A stretch of DNA of 47,500 bases from Chrysomallon squamiferum (GCA_012295275.1 CM022671.1:33764183-33811682); one strand, 5' to 3'; shown: positions 1 to 12,760, numbered from the stretch's first letter. A program made the numbers and translations. Notes: generated from the sequence alone by a model not told the origin.

Positions 1-960
1 ACTGGGACGATTTTCGACAATCCAGAATCGTGGTTTAAAAAATAAAAAAAAAAAAAAAAAAAAAAAAATGAAGAAGATGAAAAATAAGAAGAAAAAAATG
101 CAATAGAAGTATCAAGTTTGATGTTTTTATGTGTATTGTATATAGGCTATATAATACACGATTGCTGATTGCTGCTCAAGTGAAAATATTTTCGGTCAAT
201 ATAGGCGGGCTTCTTAAAAACCTAATCTATATTTTTGTTTAAAAACAAAATATTTCTAGAAGTCAGAATCAACAATAGGAACTATTTTAAAATAAACAGA
301 AAAAACGCCCGATTTCACTGAAACAAATAAACCTGACAATTCATTATTCAAGAAAACGTATTTTTGGAAATACAAACCAGTAATAAATAAAGAAAATGTT
401 TTTCTTCGATCACCGCTCATTACTGACTGCTTTGTGGAAGTCAGGCACTTTTATAAAATATACGTGATTCATGTCGCAAGCAGAAATAGATTTTTAAAAA
501 CCACGAAAAAAAATGTTTTTCGATAAAACCCGTGAGTCATATTTAATTAGAGTTTTCTTTTGCAGTATTTACCAGATCGCTCTGACACCAAAAACAGGCT
601 TACATTAAAAATAAAGAGACCGTCTCAGAAACAATGGGTCCCTGGATCGGTCCTCGACAGTTGACAACTTAATTGTTACTAATAGCCACGCTTTGTGTCT
701 CTTTGCATTGGAAAATGTTAGCACAAAAGGTTCCATATTGCAAAGTAGCCGACATTAGAAAGTCACGTGATATCACTGACATTTAATAACAGTCATTGTT
801 AAAATATGCTGAAATGTCATAAATAAAAATTTAATTTCCATTCGCTTTTTCTGTAGCTTTTATATTTTTTCAAATATACACAGACATTATTATATAAGTA
901 CATGCCTATATATATGCACATATGTACACATGTACACATGCATACAAACATGGATAGATG
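1..960. other. Intergenic, AT-rich, no gene seen
   Basis: Starts with an A-rich run (41-68), then unstructured AT-rich sequence. I see no coding signal on either strand. Confidence 0.6.
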
Positions 961-974
961 CATATATGCATGCA

Positions 975-1220
975 TACATGCATTCATACATACATACATA
1001 TATACATACACATATACATGCATACATACAAATATACATGCATACATACAAACTTACATGTATACATGCATACACACACATACATACATACATACATACA
1101 TACATAGATACATACATACATACATACATACATACATACATACATACATACATAGATACATACATACATACATACATACATACATACATACATACATACA
1201 TACATACATACATACATACA

Positions 1221-1252
<32 letters not shown>

Positions 1253-1255
1253 CAT
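975..1255. repeat. (CATA)n microsatellite
   Basis: Imperfect ATACA/ATGCA repeats lead into a nearly pure TACA array (1081-1250). The Met-Tyr-Val-Cys and Ile-His-Thr-Tyr reading frames across it are by-products. Confidence 0.97.
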
Positions 1256-1483
1256 TTTAAAAAAGACAACACATTTAGGTTTCTAGCTAAAATCACCATG
1301 AGATAAACATGAAAACAGGAATAATTCATTCTAAACGAAAATAGAAACTCACGTTTTATACCAAGCTCTGATAAACTTTCCAACTGTCAAAAAATAAACC
1401 AACAGAATACAAATCTAAAACTTACATTTTACAAACAAACACGGAACTATACTTTTCCCGAACACCACCCCACCCCTCCTTAC

Positions 1484-1505
1484 CTTGAGTACGTTTACAA
1501 GACAT
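1484..1505 (-). CDS. Possible alternative short first coding exon (MSCKRTQ), minus strand
   Basis: Minus-strand ATG at 1505, seven codons, then donor CAAG|GTAAGG at 1484/1483, leaving phase 1, the same phase as the exon at 5308. An in-frame stop (TAG) lies upstream of the ATG. Upstream sequence (1500-1720) is less AT-rich than its surroundings and holds an AP-1-type TGAGTCA. Seven codons is too little for certainty. Confidence 0.22.
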
Positions 1506-1845
1506 TGTCCCAAGAAGAAAATTCAGACCGTTTCGCTATCCGGTCGCACCGTTATAGAAACATTGACCCTGACAAGTTCGTACGACATCAATCTTTGGGG
1601 ACTTGGTCCGTCCGTGTGACTTGTTTCTCGCAAACGATGACTCAGTCACAAATAAACCCGCCTTCCGAAGGCTGTGACACGTTCAAAACTGATTGCAAAT
1701 TTGTTTTTGTGTGCGTACAACAAATGTGGAAAACTCCATTCATGTAGCTTTGTACGCGAAGATAAGAGAAAACGTTATTTCAGTGTTGATGAGATTAATG
1801 CGGGATATTCGGTTACTAAAAGAGGAAATTAAGCGAGGATGAATA

Positions 1846-2215
1846 GTGGTTGTGGTGGTGGTAGTAGTAGTTGTATAAAAGTTGCATACAATAGTAGTAG
1901 AAGTAGTAGTAGTAGTAGTAGTAATGGTTGTTGTTGTTGAAATAGAAGTAATATTAGTAGTGACAGAAGTAATAATAATAGTAGCAATAGCCGTAGTAGT
2001 AGTAGCAGTACTAGCAGTAGTGGTTGTAGTAGCTGTGGTTGTAGGATACTAGTAACAGTAGTAGTAGTATTGGTAGTAGTAGTAATAGTAGTTGTACTAG
2101 AAATAAAAGTACTAGTGATAGTACTAGTAGTAGTAATATTAGTATTAATTAGTAGTAGAGGTTGTTGTTGTTGTTACTGTTGTTATTGTTGTTGTTGTTG
2201 TAGTTGGTGTTGACA
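1846..2215. repeat. Imperfect GTA/GTT trinucleotide array
   Basis: Interrupted GTA, AGT and GTT triplets over about 370 bases; degenerate and old-looking. Confidence 0.85.
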
Positions 2216-2487
2216 CTGTAGCAGCAGGTGTATAATGTAATAGATAACAAGCGCTAGGCTTAATTTTCAAATCAAACAATGAAATCTCTTTCTCCGTCCA
2301 CTTTCCATTCTCGTGTAAACTAGTTTTCTGTTCACGGAGAATGTTATAAATTGTTATTTCAGGTTTCTGTGTGCCACTTCACGAAAAAGGATAATATAAA
2401 ACAGCAAACACTTTACGAAATAACTAAAAACATCTGACGTGCCTAGGGCTATGACGTTTTCACTAGGGAAAAGTGAGGGATCCAGGT

Positions 2488-2516
2488 ATAATAATAATAA
2501 TAATAATAACAATAAC

Positions 2517-2583
<67 letters not shown>

Positions 2584-2608
2584 TAAATAATAATAATAAT
2601 AATAATAG
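2488..2608. repeat. (AAT)n microsatellite
   Basis: About 40 AAT units with one AAAT and a few AAC interruptions. A separate A29 run follows at 2671-2699. Confidence 0.97.
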
Positions 2609-2699
2609 TTCTGCCAAGTTGTGACTTATTTTGTACATTAAGATGCTAATGTGTAGATTCCTAAACAAACAAAAAAAAAAAAAAAAAAAAAAAAAAAAA

Positions 2700-3540
2700 G
2701 CGATAAAAGACTACCGAATGTCAAAGGTTAAAACTTTTCTTATGCCTGGGAAAAGTTAGCAAATATATCAGAATATTTTATAGCAGAAATAGGCTATGTT
2801 TATTTGTTCAGTGTCAGATATACATATCTCTTTCTTTTTTTCCCCCCTTTTCGTAATTTTATTTCTCTTTTTTATTCCTTTTTCTTTTTTTAACTTTGAC
2901 ATATTTTTTTAAGGCAAATGTTTTCACAGTATTTTAATACATCAACAAAGATGTTTTATATGTACACCTACACACACACAGAAAGAGATAGAGAGAATTT
3001 TGACACATAGGTAGTATTCAAAACTTTTAAAATAATTGTGTTAGTTTTTATATTATACGTGCATAGAGATACATACATGAACACACATTCCCACACACAA
3101 ACATATGTATATGAATAATAAATTTATGAATATTATTATTTTACAATATTATTCATGTACACACACACAAACCACACAGAGAGAAAGACTGGAAGATGCA
3201 CTCAAACAAGAAATGTCCGATGACATAACCACTACACGACTTAGAATGGTATTCAGCGCTCACAATACAAATACTTTAGAGCTATTTTCCTGTGTTTTAT
3301 TAAGCATTAGCGCTTCCCGCCTGCTCAAATACACACCGAGACGTAAAACAAACACCCACGCCTGATGTAACAGATGTTGTGAAACCCGACACAAGCGCAG
3401 ATTACGAGCCAGCAACAAGGTAACAAAACAGCTTGCTTCTCGATTGGAAATAAACTTGTAATTTAGCGTCAACTGAGACGATGGATTTTCAAATCGGAGA
3501 CTGTCTGTCTAAGGGTACCTAGCAGGGTTAACAAGATTGC
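2700..3540. other. Intergenic, no gene seen
   Basis: T-rich and CA-rich low-complexity patches (2830-2900, 2970-3180) with nothing coding that I can support. Confidence 0.5.
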
Positions 3541-3544
3541 GTGA

Positions 3545-3935
3545 GTAACAGAGTCTGTGAATGCGTGCACGGCATTGACGTGGACATGATAATGTACAAG
3601 TACGGTTTATGAAGGCTTCGCACGTTAGTGTCCCATGAAAGGATGAATCACTTTGGCCATGACAAAATTCGTGACAGACTGAACATCAGTGTCCATGAAA
3701 GCGTGTACAACTTTGATTGTGGCATAACGCACGACATATTTATGAAGATTTGTACATTAGTATACTTTGGCCACGACAATATTTGTTAAAGTTTGCATAC
3801 CATTGTCCATAAAAGCGTGCATAACTATGGCATCATGTACAATAAAATTCATGAAGACTTGTGTATAAGTCTTGAACGCTTGTTCATCAGTGTTCATGAA
3901 AACATGTACAATACTGACAACAGATTCTACAATGT
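3545..3935. repeat. Degenerate minisatellite, unit about 57-61 bases
   Basis: A phrase like GTGTCCATGAAAGCGTGTACAA recurs in diverged form at 3628, 3689, 3804 and 3890, separated by variants of TTTGGCCATGACAAAATTCGTGA. Spacings are 61, 115 and 86 bases, as expected for an old tandem array with losses. Confidence 0.6.
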
Positions 3936-4009
3936 TGTGACGTCATACACATAATTAAATTGTTAAGATAATGAGAGGAGAAACCAGTCAAGATGGTCGA
4001 TTACTCGTG

Positions 4010-4175
4010 TATAGACCTGCAGCAAGAGTTCTTTTTGTTCACAAAGTACATACCAGGTCGTTAATAAATCAACAAGAGCAGCGTCTGGAGCGGGAAATAT
4101 ATCAAAGTGAACACTGAGGAGTATCGATCTCGAGACCTGACGGGCTCCAAGCTTCAAACACTGCACCATGTAATT
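4010..4175 (-). mobile_element. Possible tRNA-derived SINE head
   Basis: Reverse complement from about 4170 reads ATGGTGCAGTG...GCTTGGAGCCCGTCAGGTCTCGAGATCGATACTCC. This has the shape of a tRNA A box, anticodon region and B box (GATCGATACTC). Degenerate; no flanking duplication seen. Confidence 0.35.
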
Positions 4176-4179
4176 ATCT

Positions 4180-4790
4180 TATTATTTTTTTCAAATAGAG
4201 ACATGGTTTGAGCCGCAGATGGTTTCATTTATGAAATCACGGATTAGATTTTTAATAATTGTATTTGTTGTTATTATTGTTTCCATCGCAGAGTACAAAA
4301 TCATTGTTTTGTATTCTTTGCCGATTGAATTATCAAAACAGGAAGAAGGATAATAAAAAAATAAAATTAAAATTTAAAAAAAATATATAAAAAAACCGGA
4401 AGAAAAACAAGAAAGAATTAAAAAATATGATTTTAAAAAAGAGCGCACAAAGCCAATTAGTTTAGAATTTCCCATCTTTTTTAATCTAAATTTGTTTTTA
4501 TTTTAAATTTGTTTTTATTTTAGCTCTTGTTTTCTGTTTCCCAATTTCTTTTCAATTTCCGTTGTTTCTCCTTTCAGTTAATTTTAATTTTCTTTTATGA
4601 ACTTTGAGGATTAGTGTAACGATTAGCTAAAATATATCTTCATTCAGCATTTACCTACAAAATATATCATCAAACTGTTCAGAAATTAAAATGCGCCATA
4701 AATTATATAAAAACACACATATATATACATAAACCCACATATACATTCCTACACATATAAACATACAAACCCACAGATACATACACACAT
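4180..4790. other. Intergenic, AT-rich, no gene seen
   Basis: Long A-rich (4330-4450) and T-rich (4470-4600) stretches. No gene or structured element found. Confidence 0.5.
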
Positions 4791-4796
4791 TTACAC

Positions 4797-4841
<45 letters not shown>

Positions 4842-4854
4842 TACACATACACAT

Positions 4855-4907
<53 letters not shown>
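4791..4907. repeat. (CACATA)n/(CA)n microsatellite
   Basis: CACATA hexamers grade into pure CA (4870-4902). Confidence 0.95.
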
Positions 4908-5095
4908 TCCGCAAATACAAGGATATGGGTTTTTAACATAGCATAATAAAAATACACACATGTACAATACACATACATACATACACACACACACACATAT
5001 ACAAGTACATGCATACATACACACACAAACACATACATACACCCGCAAATACAAGGATATGATTTTTTAACATAACATAATAAAAATACACACAT
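4901..5095. repeat. Direct repeat, 60-65-base copies 134 bases apart
   Basis: 4901-4961 and 5031-5095 share CCGCAAATACAAGGATATG and TTTTTAACATA(G/A)CATAAT with few differences. The second copy runs directly into the 40-base minisatellite, so this duplication probably seeded that array. Confidence 0.85.
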
Positions 5096-5284
5096 CCTTT
5101 GTCGCTGTGTCGCACTGTAATAACAATACACACATCCTTTGTCGCTGTGTCGCACTGTAATAACAATACACACATCCTTTGTCGCTGTATCGCACTGTAA
5201 TAAAAATACACACATCCTTTGTCGCTGTATCGCACTGTAATAAAAATACACACATCCCTTGTCGCTGTATCGCACTGTATGTTG
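5085..5284. repeat. 40-base minisatellite, five copies
   Basis: Five head-to-tail units of exactly 40 bases containing ACACATCCTTTGTCGCTGT and CGCACTGTAATAA. Copies 1-2 have GTGTCGC and end AAC; copies 3-5 have GTATCGC, and the fifth also has CCCTTG. There are no unique spacers. It abuts the candidate minus-strand exon. Confidence 0.95.
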
Positions 5285-5307
5285 TTGTTATAAAAGTTAT
5301 TGCTTAC

Positions 5308-5508
5308 CCTCGATGACATGACCATTGCCATGTCCATCTGCAAACTTCGAGAAAGATTTCGAGTACGTGTCCCCGTGACGTCCGCCAGTAACGTCCGATG
5401 TACACGACAGCGTGTCCCCCATGATGATGACGTAACAACGTTCACCCCAGCAGAGAACTCTTTAACACAAACTCGGCATCACGACCACTGGAATGTTTCA
5501 CAGTATCA
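5308..5508 (-). CDS. Candidate first coding exon of an unidentified minus-strand gene
   Basis: On the minus strand the sequence has an acceptor (TTTTATTTTTCAG, exon starting at 5508) and a consensus donor (GAGG|GTAAGC, exon ending at 5308). The first 86 bases have stops in the relevant frame and would be leader. An ATG at 5422-5420 opens 38 codons starting MGDTLSCTSDVTGG, containing DTYSKSFSKFADGHGNGH and ending VIE, phase 1 at the donor. Polar, Gly/Ser/His-rich composition looks like a real flexible N-terminus, but I do not recognise the protein. The next exon would be to the left and I could not find it in the window. Splice sites are by eye. Confidence 0.42.
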
Positions 5509-5529
5509 CTGAAAAATAAAATACGAAAA

Positions 5530-6092
<563 letters not shown>

Positions 6093-6199
6093 TTCATAAA
6101 TGTATCTACTGCTTTGAACATTTTATATAAATTCACTTAACTGTTGCAGAATTTTTAATATAGTTATATTCATACATATAAAATAACTAAGTAAATGTA

Positions 6200-6690
6200 A
6201 TAACATATGATTAATACATACGTATACACATACATACATACATACAAACATCTACACAGGCATACATATATACATCCATACAACACACATAAATACAAAC
6301 GATACATATAGACTACACAACATACGCTACATTATAATATCATATATCATCGTCATCATCATCATCATCACTGTCATCGCTATTATTATTATTATAACAA
6401 AATTTAACATTATACTCTACCACGTTTAAATCAAGACCGACTCTTCAGTAGTATTGTCGCGTTTACGAGCGTATACTTCAGTTCGCGTGCCCAGTATCTA
6501 TCTACCTACACCACACCAAACTGGTTAATTAAACTACCTCGTATTCAACAGAACGCACGAAATAGCAGTAACAACAATAATTTACCTGAGGGAACCGTTA
6601 AACCATTACTGTTTGGTGCTTTTCATTTTCAAAAGCTGTCCAAAGTCGGAGCAGCTGCGTGCGACCAATTAGTAATAATTCGAGTACTTA
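6200..6690. other. Intergenic, no gene seen
   Basis: CATACA and CATCAT patches at 6210-6300 and 6345-6395, then mixed sequence of higher G+C leading into the candidate leader exon. Confidence 0.4.
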
Positions 6691-6691
6691 C

Positions 6692-6850
6692 CGTTACGCA
6701 AACTGAAGGAGGGGCAATTAACAGGCCACAGGCCACGCCCACTGTCGAGTGTAACGCTTCAGAATTGTTGTTTATTGCACCGTATCATATTTCACTAACA
6801 ACGCCTAGGTGACAAGAGGGCGTGGCAGTAAAGAACAACACAACCGGGTG
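6692..6850 (-). promoter_or_regulatory. Candidate promoter / noncoding leader exon, minus strand
   Basis: A strong minus-strand donor, AACG|GTAAGTACT, ends at 6692. Within 140 bases lie two GC-box-like GGGCGTGGC elements in opposite orientation (6732-6740 and 6818-6826), and the stretch is richer in G+C than its flanks. The only ATG in it opens a few codons, so it would be untranslated leader spliced to the exon at 5508. This is inferred from motifs alone. Confidence 0.3.
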
Positions 6851-7044
6851 CTGGAATAACAGAGCCAGTTATTTAATTAACTCTTTCAAGTTGTGTTGTT
6901 TTGTCCCTTGTTAAGAAGTTGTTTTTTGTTTTGTTCTTTTGAAATAATTTTTGTGAAAACTAGATATACGATAGACAAAAATGTTTGTATAACGTTTTAC
7001 TTTATTGTCCTGTTATTTTATGAAGTTTATTTTTTGTTATTGGT

Positions 7045-7055
7045 ATTTATTTATT

Positions 7056-7097
<42 letters not shown>

Positions 7098-7118
7098 ATT
7101 ATTATTTTATTATTATTA

Positions 7119-7175
<57 letters not shown>
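7045..7175. repeat. (TTTA)n/(TTA)n microsatellite
   Basis: TTTA units followed by about 38 TTA units with rare interruptions. Confidence 0.96.
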
Positions 7176-7176
<1 letters not shown>

Positions 7177-7184
7177 TAATGTTG

Positions 7185-7600
7185 TTCTTGTTCTTGTTGT
7201 CGTTGTTGTTATTTCTTCTTTTTAAATTTCTAAATGTTTGAATGAGGAATACTTATAATTATTTTGTCCACTAACGTATACATCAATGCTTAAACTTTTT
7301 TTTTATTGTTGTTGCTTTTTCTCCTAACGGAAAACCTGTTCCTGTTAGTAACGTAGTATCTTATACATTCACCTTCCCATAACCTGGAAAACAAAGGCCT
7401 TTTAATCGCGTCTCCCCTACACACCGAACTGTGTTGAGACAGACGTGAACGGGAAAAGACAGCTGAGTTCATCACGCAGACTGGCTTACTGGCGTCAGCT
7501 GGGAAAGAAAAGAAGAAAACGAGGAGTGAACACACCGCGGCGATCCAGTCATGAAAACTATCCCGCTAAAAATGAGTTCTGTGCATCTCACATTTTTTCC
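7185..7600. other. Unique sequence, no supported gene
   Basis: 7330-7580 is less AT-rich and has open frames on both strands (about 60-80 codons), but the frames lack recognisable motifs and clear splice sites. Confidence 0.35.
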
Positions 7601-7607
7601 CATCCTT

Positions 7608-7850
7608 CATATATATATATATATCTATATATACATACATGCATACATACACACACACATACACATACGCGCACACATACACACACATACAAACTAATAC
7701 AATCAATATCAAAATGTTTTGAGATGTCACTAAATAGAAAATAATTTATTCATTCTTCATTCATTCTTCATTCATTCTTCATTCATTCATTCATTCATTC
7801 GTTCATTCGTTCATTCGTTCATTCGTTCATTCGTTCATTCATTCATTCAT
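7608..7850. repeat. (TA)n, (CA)n and (ATTC)n microsatellites
   Basis: TATA/CACA at 7608-7695; 7748-7850 is ATTCATTC with GTTC variants in a regular alternating order. Confidence 0.93.
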
Positions 7851-7854
7851 CTGT

Positions 7855-9065
7855 TCCATCATTCTCTCATTTCCTTCTCTTTCTTTGAATCAGATATCTA
7901 AACGAACACGTCTGACATTCACCACTGTACACACACAGACAAAGCAAGGTGCGTTATTTAACAGTGATTTTCATCTTACTTATAATTTGGAAAACCGAGT
8001 GACACATGTCAATTTGACACTGTTAGACCACAGCCCAAACAAATTGCTTGACACTAACTGTTATCAGTACACGCCTGTCCTGGACACAGAACGAATGAGC
8101 CTAGGCAATGAGACAAGGTAGATAGCGTGACAGAAATTAGAAATTACAGGAAAGTGTGTGGCGGTGTCAAATGTATTTCTGTTGTTTGTAAGATGTCTGC
8201 AATTTAAGTTCGGTTTGAAACAGTGTTAATTACGGGGATGCTGGCGATTGGCGTGACTATGACGACAATGATGATGAGGATGATGATGATGATGATGATT
8301 GTTGTTGTTGTTATTGAATTGTTATCATTTTCCTAATTATTATTGTAACTGTTGTTGTTGTTGTTATTATTATTATTAAATCTAAACACGAAAAAAGTGT
8401 TGTTGTGGAAATTTTTTTTTTTTAGAAAAAGGTGAAAAATCAGAGAAGCCAGTCAGAACACGCACTCATACATACATAATACATCCTTACACACATACAT
8501 ACAAACGATGCATACAGACTACACAACATATGATACATAATACGGGAAGATCGATTTTGCGGAGAAGAGAGGACTACCATCTCCTCTGAGAAAAAAAAAT
8601 GGTATAATCAAGGAAGATAACAGTGGAAGATAATCTAGTCTGGGTGGAGGGGAGTAGGTCTTAGACTGCAAGAGAATGAAGGGGGTGAAAAGAAGGGGAG
8701 ATAATCACATTAATCCTTAGGAGGGATTTTAATAAGGTAGAAGAGTCTAGACTAGGAAAAAAGGTTGGGGGTTGAGATTCAAATCAGTGAACTGGAAGAT
8801 ATTAATAGCTACTTAATAATGAGACGTTGCCGTTGTGTTTGTTGTTACTCGCTGAGCAGCTGTTGCGTAAGGTTGTTGTCATTGTTATTCACAGCAGTAA
8901 TGTCGTCGTGTTATTTAGAAAGCGGACGGACCGTGTCAGATTGACACGTGGTTAACGTGTGTGACAGACATTACTGTGTATCATGTTTCAGTCTGCACTG
9001 AGTGTTTGTGTAAGCGACTCAACTACACCAGCCTGCATTCCACTAGTTCAGTAAACCGAATACGT
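7855..9065. other. Intergenic, no gene seen; small GAT/GTT triplet array
   Basis: 8262-8375 is GAT and GTT triplets. The rest is unique sequence with no coding frame I can support. Confidence 0.5.
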
Positions 9066-9066
9066 C

Positions 9067-9067
<1 letters not shown>

Positions 9068-9164
<97 letters not shown>

Positions 9165-9260
9165 TGAGTGTATGGATGAGTGTGTGGATGAGTGTGTGAG
9201 TATGTGTGCGATTGTGAGTATGTGTGAGTATGTGTGAGTGTGTGCGTATGTGCCTATGTA
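9068..9260. repeat. (TG)n microsatellite
   Basis: About 45 TG units followed by degenerating TGTGAGTATG repeats. Confidence 0.96.
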
Positions 9261-9294
9261 CGTATGTTGTGTATATATCCCATATATATAAGCC

Positions 9295-9344
<50 letters not shown>
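9295..9344. repeat. (AAT)n microsatellite
   Basis: Sixteen to seventeen TAA units. Confidence 0.95.
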
Positions 9345-9350
<6 letters not shown>

Positions 9351-9379
9351 TAACAGTAACAATAATAATAATAGTAATA

Positions 9380-10027
9380 AAATACCAAACTATTCAAACA
9401 AAACCATAAACTATTAAAACTAGTCGCAGAAATCTTCCCATTCAGCAGCAAATCCCCGCATACTGAGATTTTAATCTGTTTCTGAAAGAAGATAGCGAGA
9501 AGGGCCGACGATTAAAATACTTCTTAACGTTTTTCTCTGAGACCGATATCAGCACGTCAAGTTTACGAGGTCAAAAAACAAAAAGAGGTGATAATTTATG
9601 ACCGATGACCTTTGACCCACTGATATATGATTGTCATTTAAACTTGGAGATAGCTGCAGTAACAAAAACAAAATGTTTCTATTGTTAGATTTCTTTTTCA
9701 CTTAAAACTCTGTTGACTCCTGGGCAAATACTTGATACAGAGACCAGAATATTTGAACAAGGGGGTGTGGGTATGCAGTGGGTGTGGATTTGATATTAAC
9801 GGGTGTGTCTGTCAGTGTGTTTCTGTGTACAATATGCTGTGTAACTAAATGTTGAGACTTATTATTACTATTACTACTGCCACTCCTACTTAAAACTACT
9901 ACTATATTATTATTATTATTAGAAATAGTGGTAGTGGTAATGGTTGCAGTGGTTGTATTCGTAATAGTGCTTGGTAAAGTAGTAACAGTAAGAATACCAG
10001 AATTGCATGTAGTACCAGTAATAACAC

Positions 10028-10066
<39 letters not shown>

Positions 10067-10680
10067 TATATTATTATTTATTTATATACTTACTTTATTA
10101 TATATTCATTTATTTAAATTTATTTTACTCATTCAAGGTGAATGTAAACTAAAATACACATAAAGGTTTGCATTTATGGTTTTATTGTGTATGTATCTCA
10201 GTGCAAATTTATATATATATACACATACACACACAGACACACCTATTTATATATATATATATATAGATAGATATAGATATGTCACAATGACACTGTTGAA
10301 TATAATTCAGGAGCGGCTACTACGTTACCTGGTTACCCTGATATTTCAGTGTGCTGGTTTACCTGTAAACATCTATTTCTGTCTTCGATAATCGATTTGA
10401 CAGAGCTAATATTGAACCAGTAACACCGGTACACAGATTAATCAATAGAAATAATGATAAACTAGTGACATAGTAAAATACGTTTCAGTACACAGAAATA
10501 TTACAGACACACCGTAGACTGAGATATCGCCCTAAAGCCTGTGAGTTAATAGGAAAACGGACTGGCTGCTTCACATTTGGGATTAGTTTTAATGGGTATA
10601 AATCTAATCTAATATATATATATATACACACACATACAAATATACCTGAATAGTAAATATATAATTTTTCACATACATGC
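9380..10680. other. Intergenic with small (TTTA)n array, no gene seen
   Basis: (TTTA)n at 10028-10068, TA/CA patches at 10210-10280 and 10612-10640. No coding signal. Confidence 0.5.
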
Positions 10681-10685
10681 ATGCA

Positions 10686-10823
10686 TGCATACATACATAC
10701 ATAGATACATAGATACATATATACATACATACATACATACATACATACATACATACATACATACATACATACATACATACATACATACATACATACATAC
10801 ATACATACGCACATGCATGTATC

Positions 10824-10859
<36 letters not shown>

Positions 10860-10860
10860 G
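10686..10860. repeat. (CATA)n and (CA)n microsatellite
   Basis: CATA units 10686-10808, then CA units 10840-10858. Confidence 0.96.
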
Positions 10861-10879
10861 AGATATATATACAAACATG

Positions 10880-11335
10880 CAGATACTCAAATATCTGTTG
10901 TTGTTTTTTGTTATTGTTCATGTTTTGTGGTAGATTCATTGTCTTCTTTTGTTTTCTTTTGTATTTATTCAGATTATTTCTAAGAAAACAAACCAGGAAA
11001 GCGTGCTTTAACGTCACGCTATACGTAACTGTAGGTGAAGAAAACGAAATAATATTACTCAATAAACCTGACATCTTAATTTCTCGTGGCGCATACAGAT
11101 TTACTGTTTGTCCTTTCTGAGCTTTGCCAAATTACCCGTTGAATAAGCAGTTCATTTCCCTCATGCGGAACGACAGCAACAAGGTGAACTACTACGCGGA
11201 CAATTAGTTGCTGCTGTTTTCTACTACAGGCTTATAGCGAACACAGCAGGCTCGAGTCCTAATTAGCCTCAAGTTTTCAACAAACCCGAGCAGAGAGTGT
11301 AATATAGTGTATAATAGTGTGTGATAGATACAGAC
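10880..11335. other. Intergenic, no gene seen
   Basis: Unique sequence; a weak B-box-like GGCTCGAGTCC at 11250 hints at an old SINE piece. Confidence 0.35.
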
Positions 11336-11340
<5 letters not shown>

Positions 11341-11430
<90 letters not shown>

Positions 11431-11431
11431 A
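11341..11431. repeat. (GA)n microsatellite
   Basis: About 45 GA units with one GC interruption. Confidence 0.97.
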
Positions 11432-11471
11432 ATAAAATATAATCATGTAACAGTAATAACACAACAATATC

Positions 11472-11665
11472 CTATTACTATTACTACTACTACTACTATT
11501 ATTATTACTATTATTAATACTGTTACTGCTGTTGCTACTACCACTACTGCTTCAACTACAACTATTACACTACTACTGTTACTTCTGCTACTGCTACTAC
11601 TACTACTACTACTACTACTATTAATAATAATAATAATGATGATGATAATAATAACAATAAGAATA
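11472..11665. repeat. Imperfect ACT/ATT trinucleotide array
   Basis: TAC, TTA and TGC triplets, then AAT/GAT; degenerate. Confidence 0.85.
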
Positions 11666-11956
11666 ACAATAAAACTTATATCGTACCCCGCTAAGGTTAC
11701 CTAACGACATTGTCCCACTGTTAATACTGTCGTGTTACCCTTTTTTGTCTACCTCGTCAAACATGTACTGCATACCGGCTTGTTCATTAACACCACTCCA
11801 TTAAACTTAAACTTACCTGTATATATATATATGTTAAAACACTATCTTCTCTCCAGTTAAAGAAACAACAATATCCTCTTCGTGTCACTCTTCCCGGATA
11901 TCACCGAAGTTTGGTCCTCTTTGCCGTACTTCACGTTGTTAGACTCGTGTTCTCTC

Positions 11957-12140
11957 ACCTGTAATCAAACCCGACAGGTAAATCGCATATCTAAAACGAT
12001 AGACAGGTCGCTGGAACCCACGTTACGACTCGCGCGCCTATCCACTACGAGAAGGAAAAGAACAGGGCGGGAAAAAACGACATGACGTCTGCAAACGTAG
12101 AAACCTCTTTCTCCCTATTTCGTTTTTGTTCTCACAAGCA
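11957..12140 (-). promoter_or_regulatory. Candidate CRE/GC-box regulatory segment with a minus-strand donor
   Basis: A minus-strand donor GATTACAG|GTGAGA sits at 11959/11958. Upstream on that strand are GACGTCA (near 12083) and CCCGCCC (near 12066), the latter next to a GCGCGC. ATGs here are followed quickly by stops, so it would be leader or enhancer rather than coding. Weak evidence. Confidence 0.2.
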
Positions 12141-12149
12141 TCCGAATGA

Positions 12150-12715
12150 AACGGCGGGCTTTACAAGATTTAGTGTTCAGGTAAAAATGTAGGTGAACTG
12201 AAAACGAGAAGAAAAAATCGATCAAAACCACCGGTCTGAATATACTGAATATTCTTTTTTTTTATCGCAGCTAATTTGTAAAGCGAGTATTTATTCAAGC
12301 GATAAAACGCAAACTGTATTATTCTTATCGCAGAATCGTAGTTGCTTACTTTTATCTATTAGTTTTACCATCTCATAAAGTATCATAAATTATTATTAGG
12401 AGTATTTTTGAATCTCTTATTTAACATTTATTTATTTATTTATTTATTTATTTATTCACTTTTGTTGTTACTGTTGTTAATTTAGTAACTAAAACTGGGA
12501 CGTTACACAATGTTTAGCACTGGAGTGGCAGGGTACTGCGCTGTTTTGATTCTCTTTATTATACCAGAGAACAATCCACTGGTGTGAAGAGAAAAAAAAT
12601 AAAAAATAAAATAAAAATCAATAAGAAACATTATATATGTTTGTTTGTATGTAATGTATTCGTGTGCATAAACGAGTGAGCTGTATGTGATATTACAAAA
12701 CAAAATTAAGTTATT
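12150..12715. other. Intergenic, no gene seen
   Basis: AT-rich, with a (TTTA)n patch at 12425-12457. Confidence 0.5.
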
Positions 12716-12725
12716 TATTATCTTC

Positions 12726-12760
<35 letters not shown>

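Noticed and set aside
890-1306. Long overlapping open frames on both strands over the CATA array (also 10485-11074, 13596-14102, 31126-31597)
   Set aside because: Period-4 repeats stay open in several frames; the Tyr/Val/Cys/Met or Ile/His/Thr products have no protein character.
1505-1747. 80-codon plus-strand open frame
   Set aside because: No family resemblance; the minus-strand donor at 1484 explains the region slightly better.
5085-5284. CRISPR-like array
   Set aside because: The 40-base units are directly adjacent with no unique spacers, and this is eukaryotic DNA.
11800-11830. Recursive splice site (ATATACAG|GTAAGT) on the minus strand
   Set aside because: There is no pyrimidine tract upstream, only TA repeats, so the acceptor half is unconvincing.
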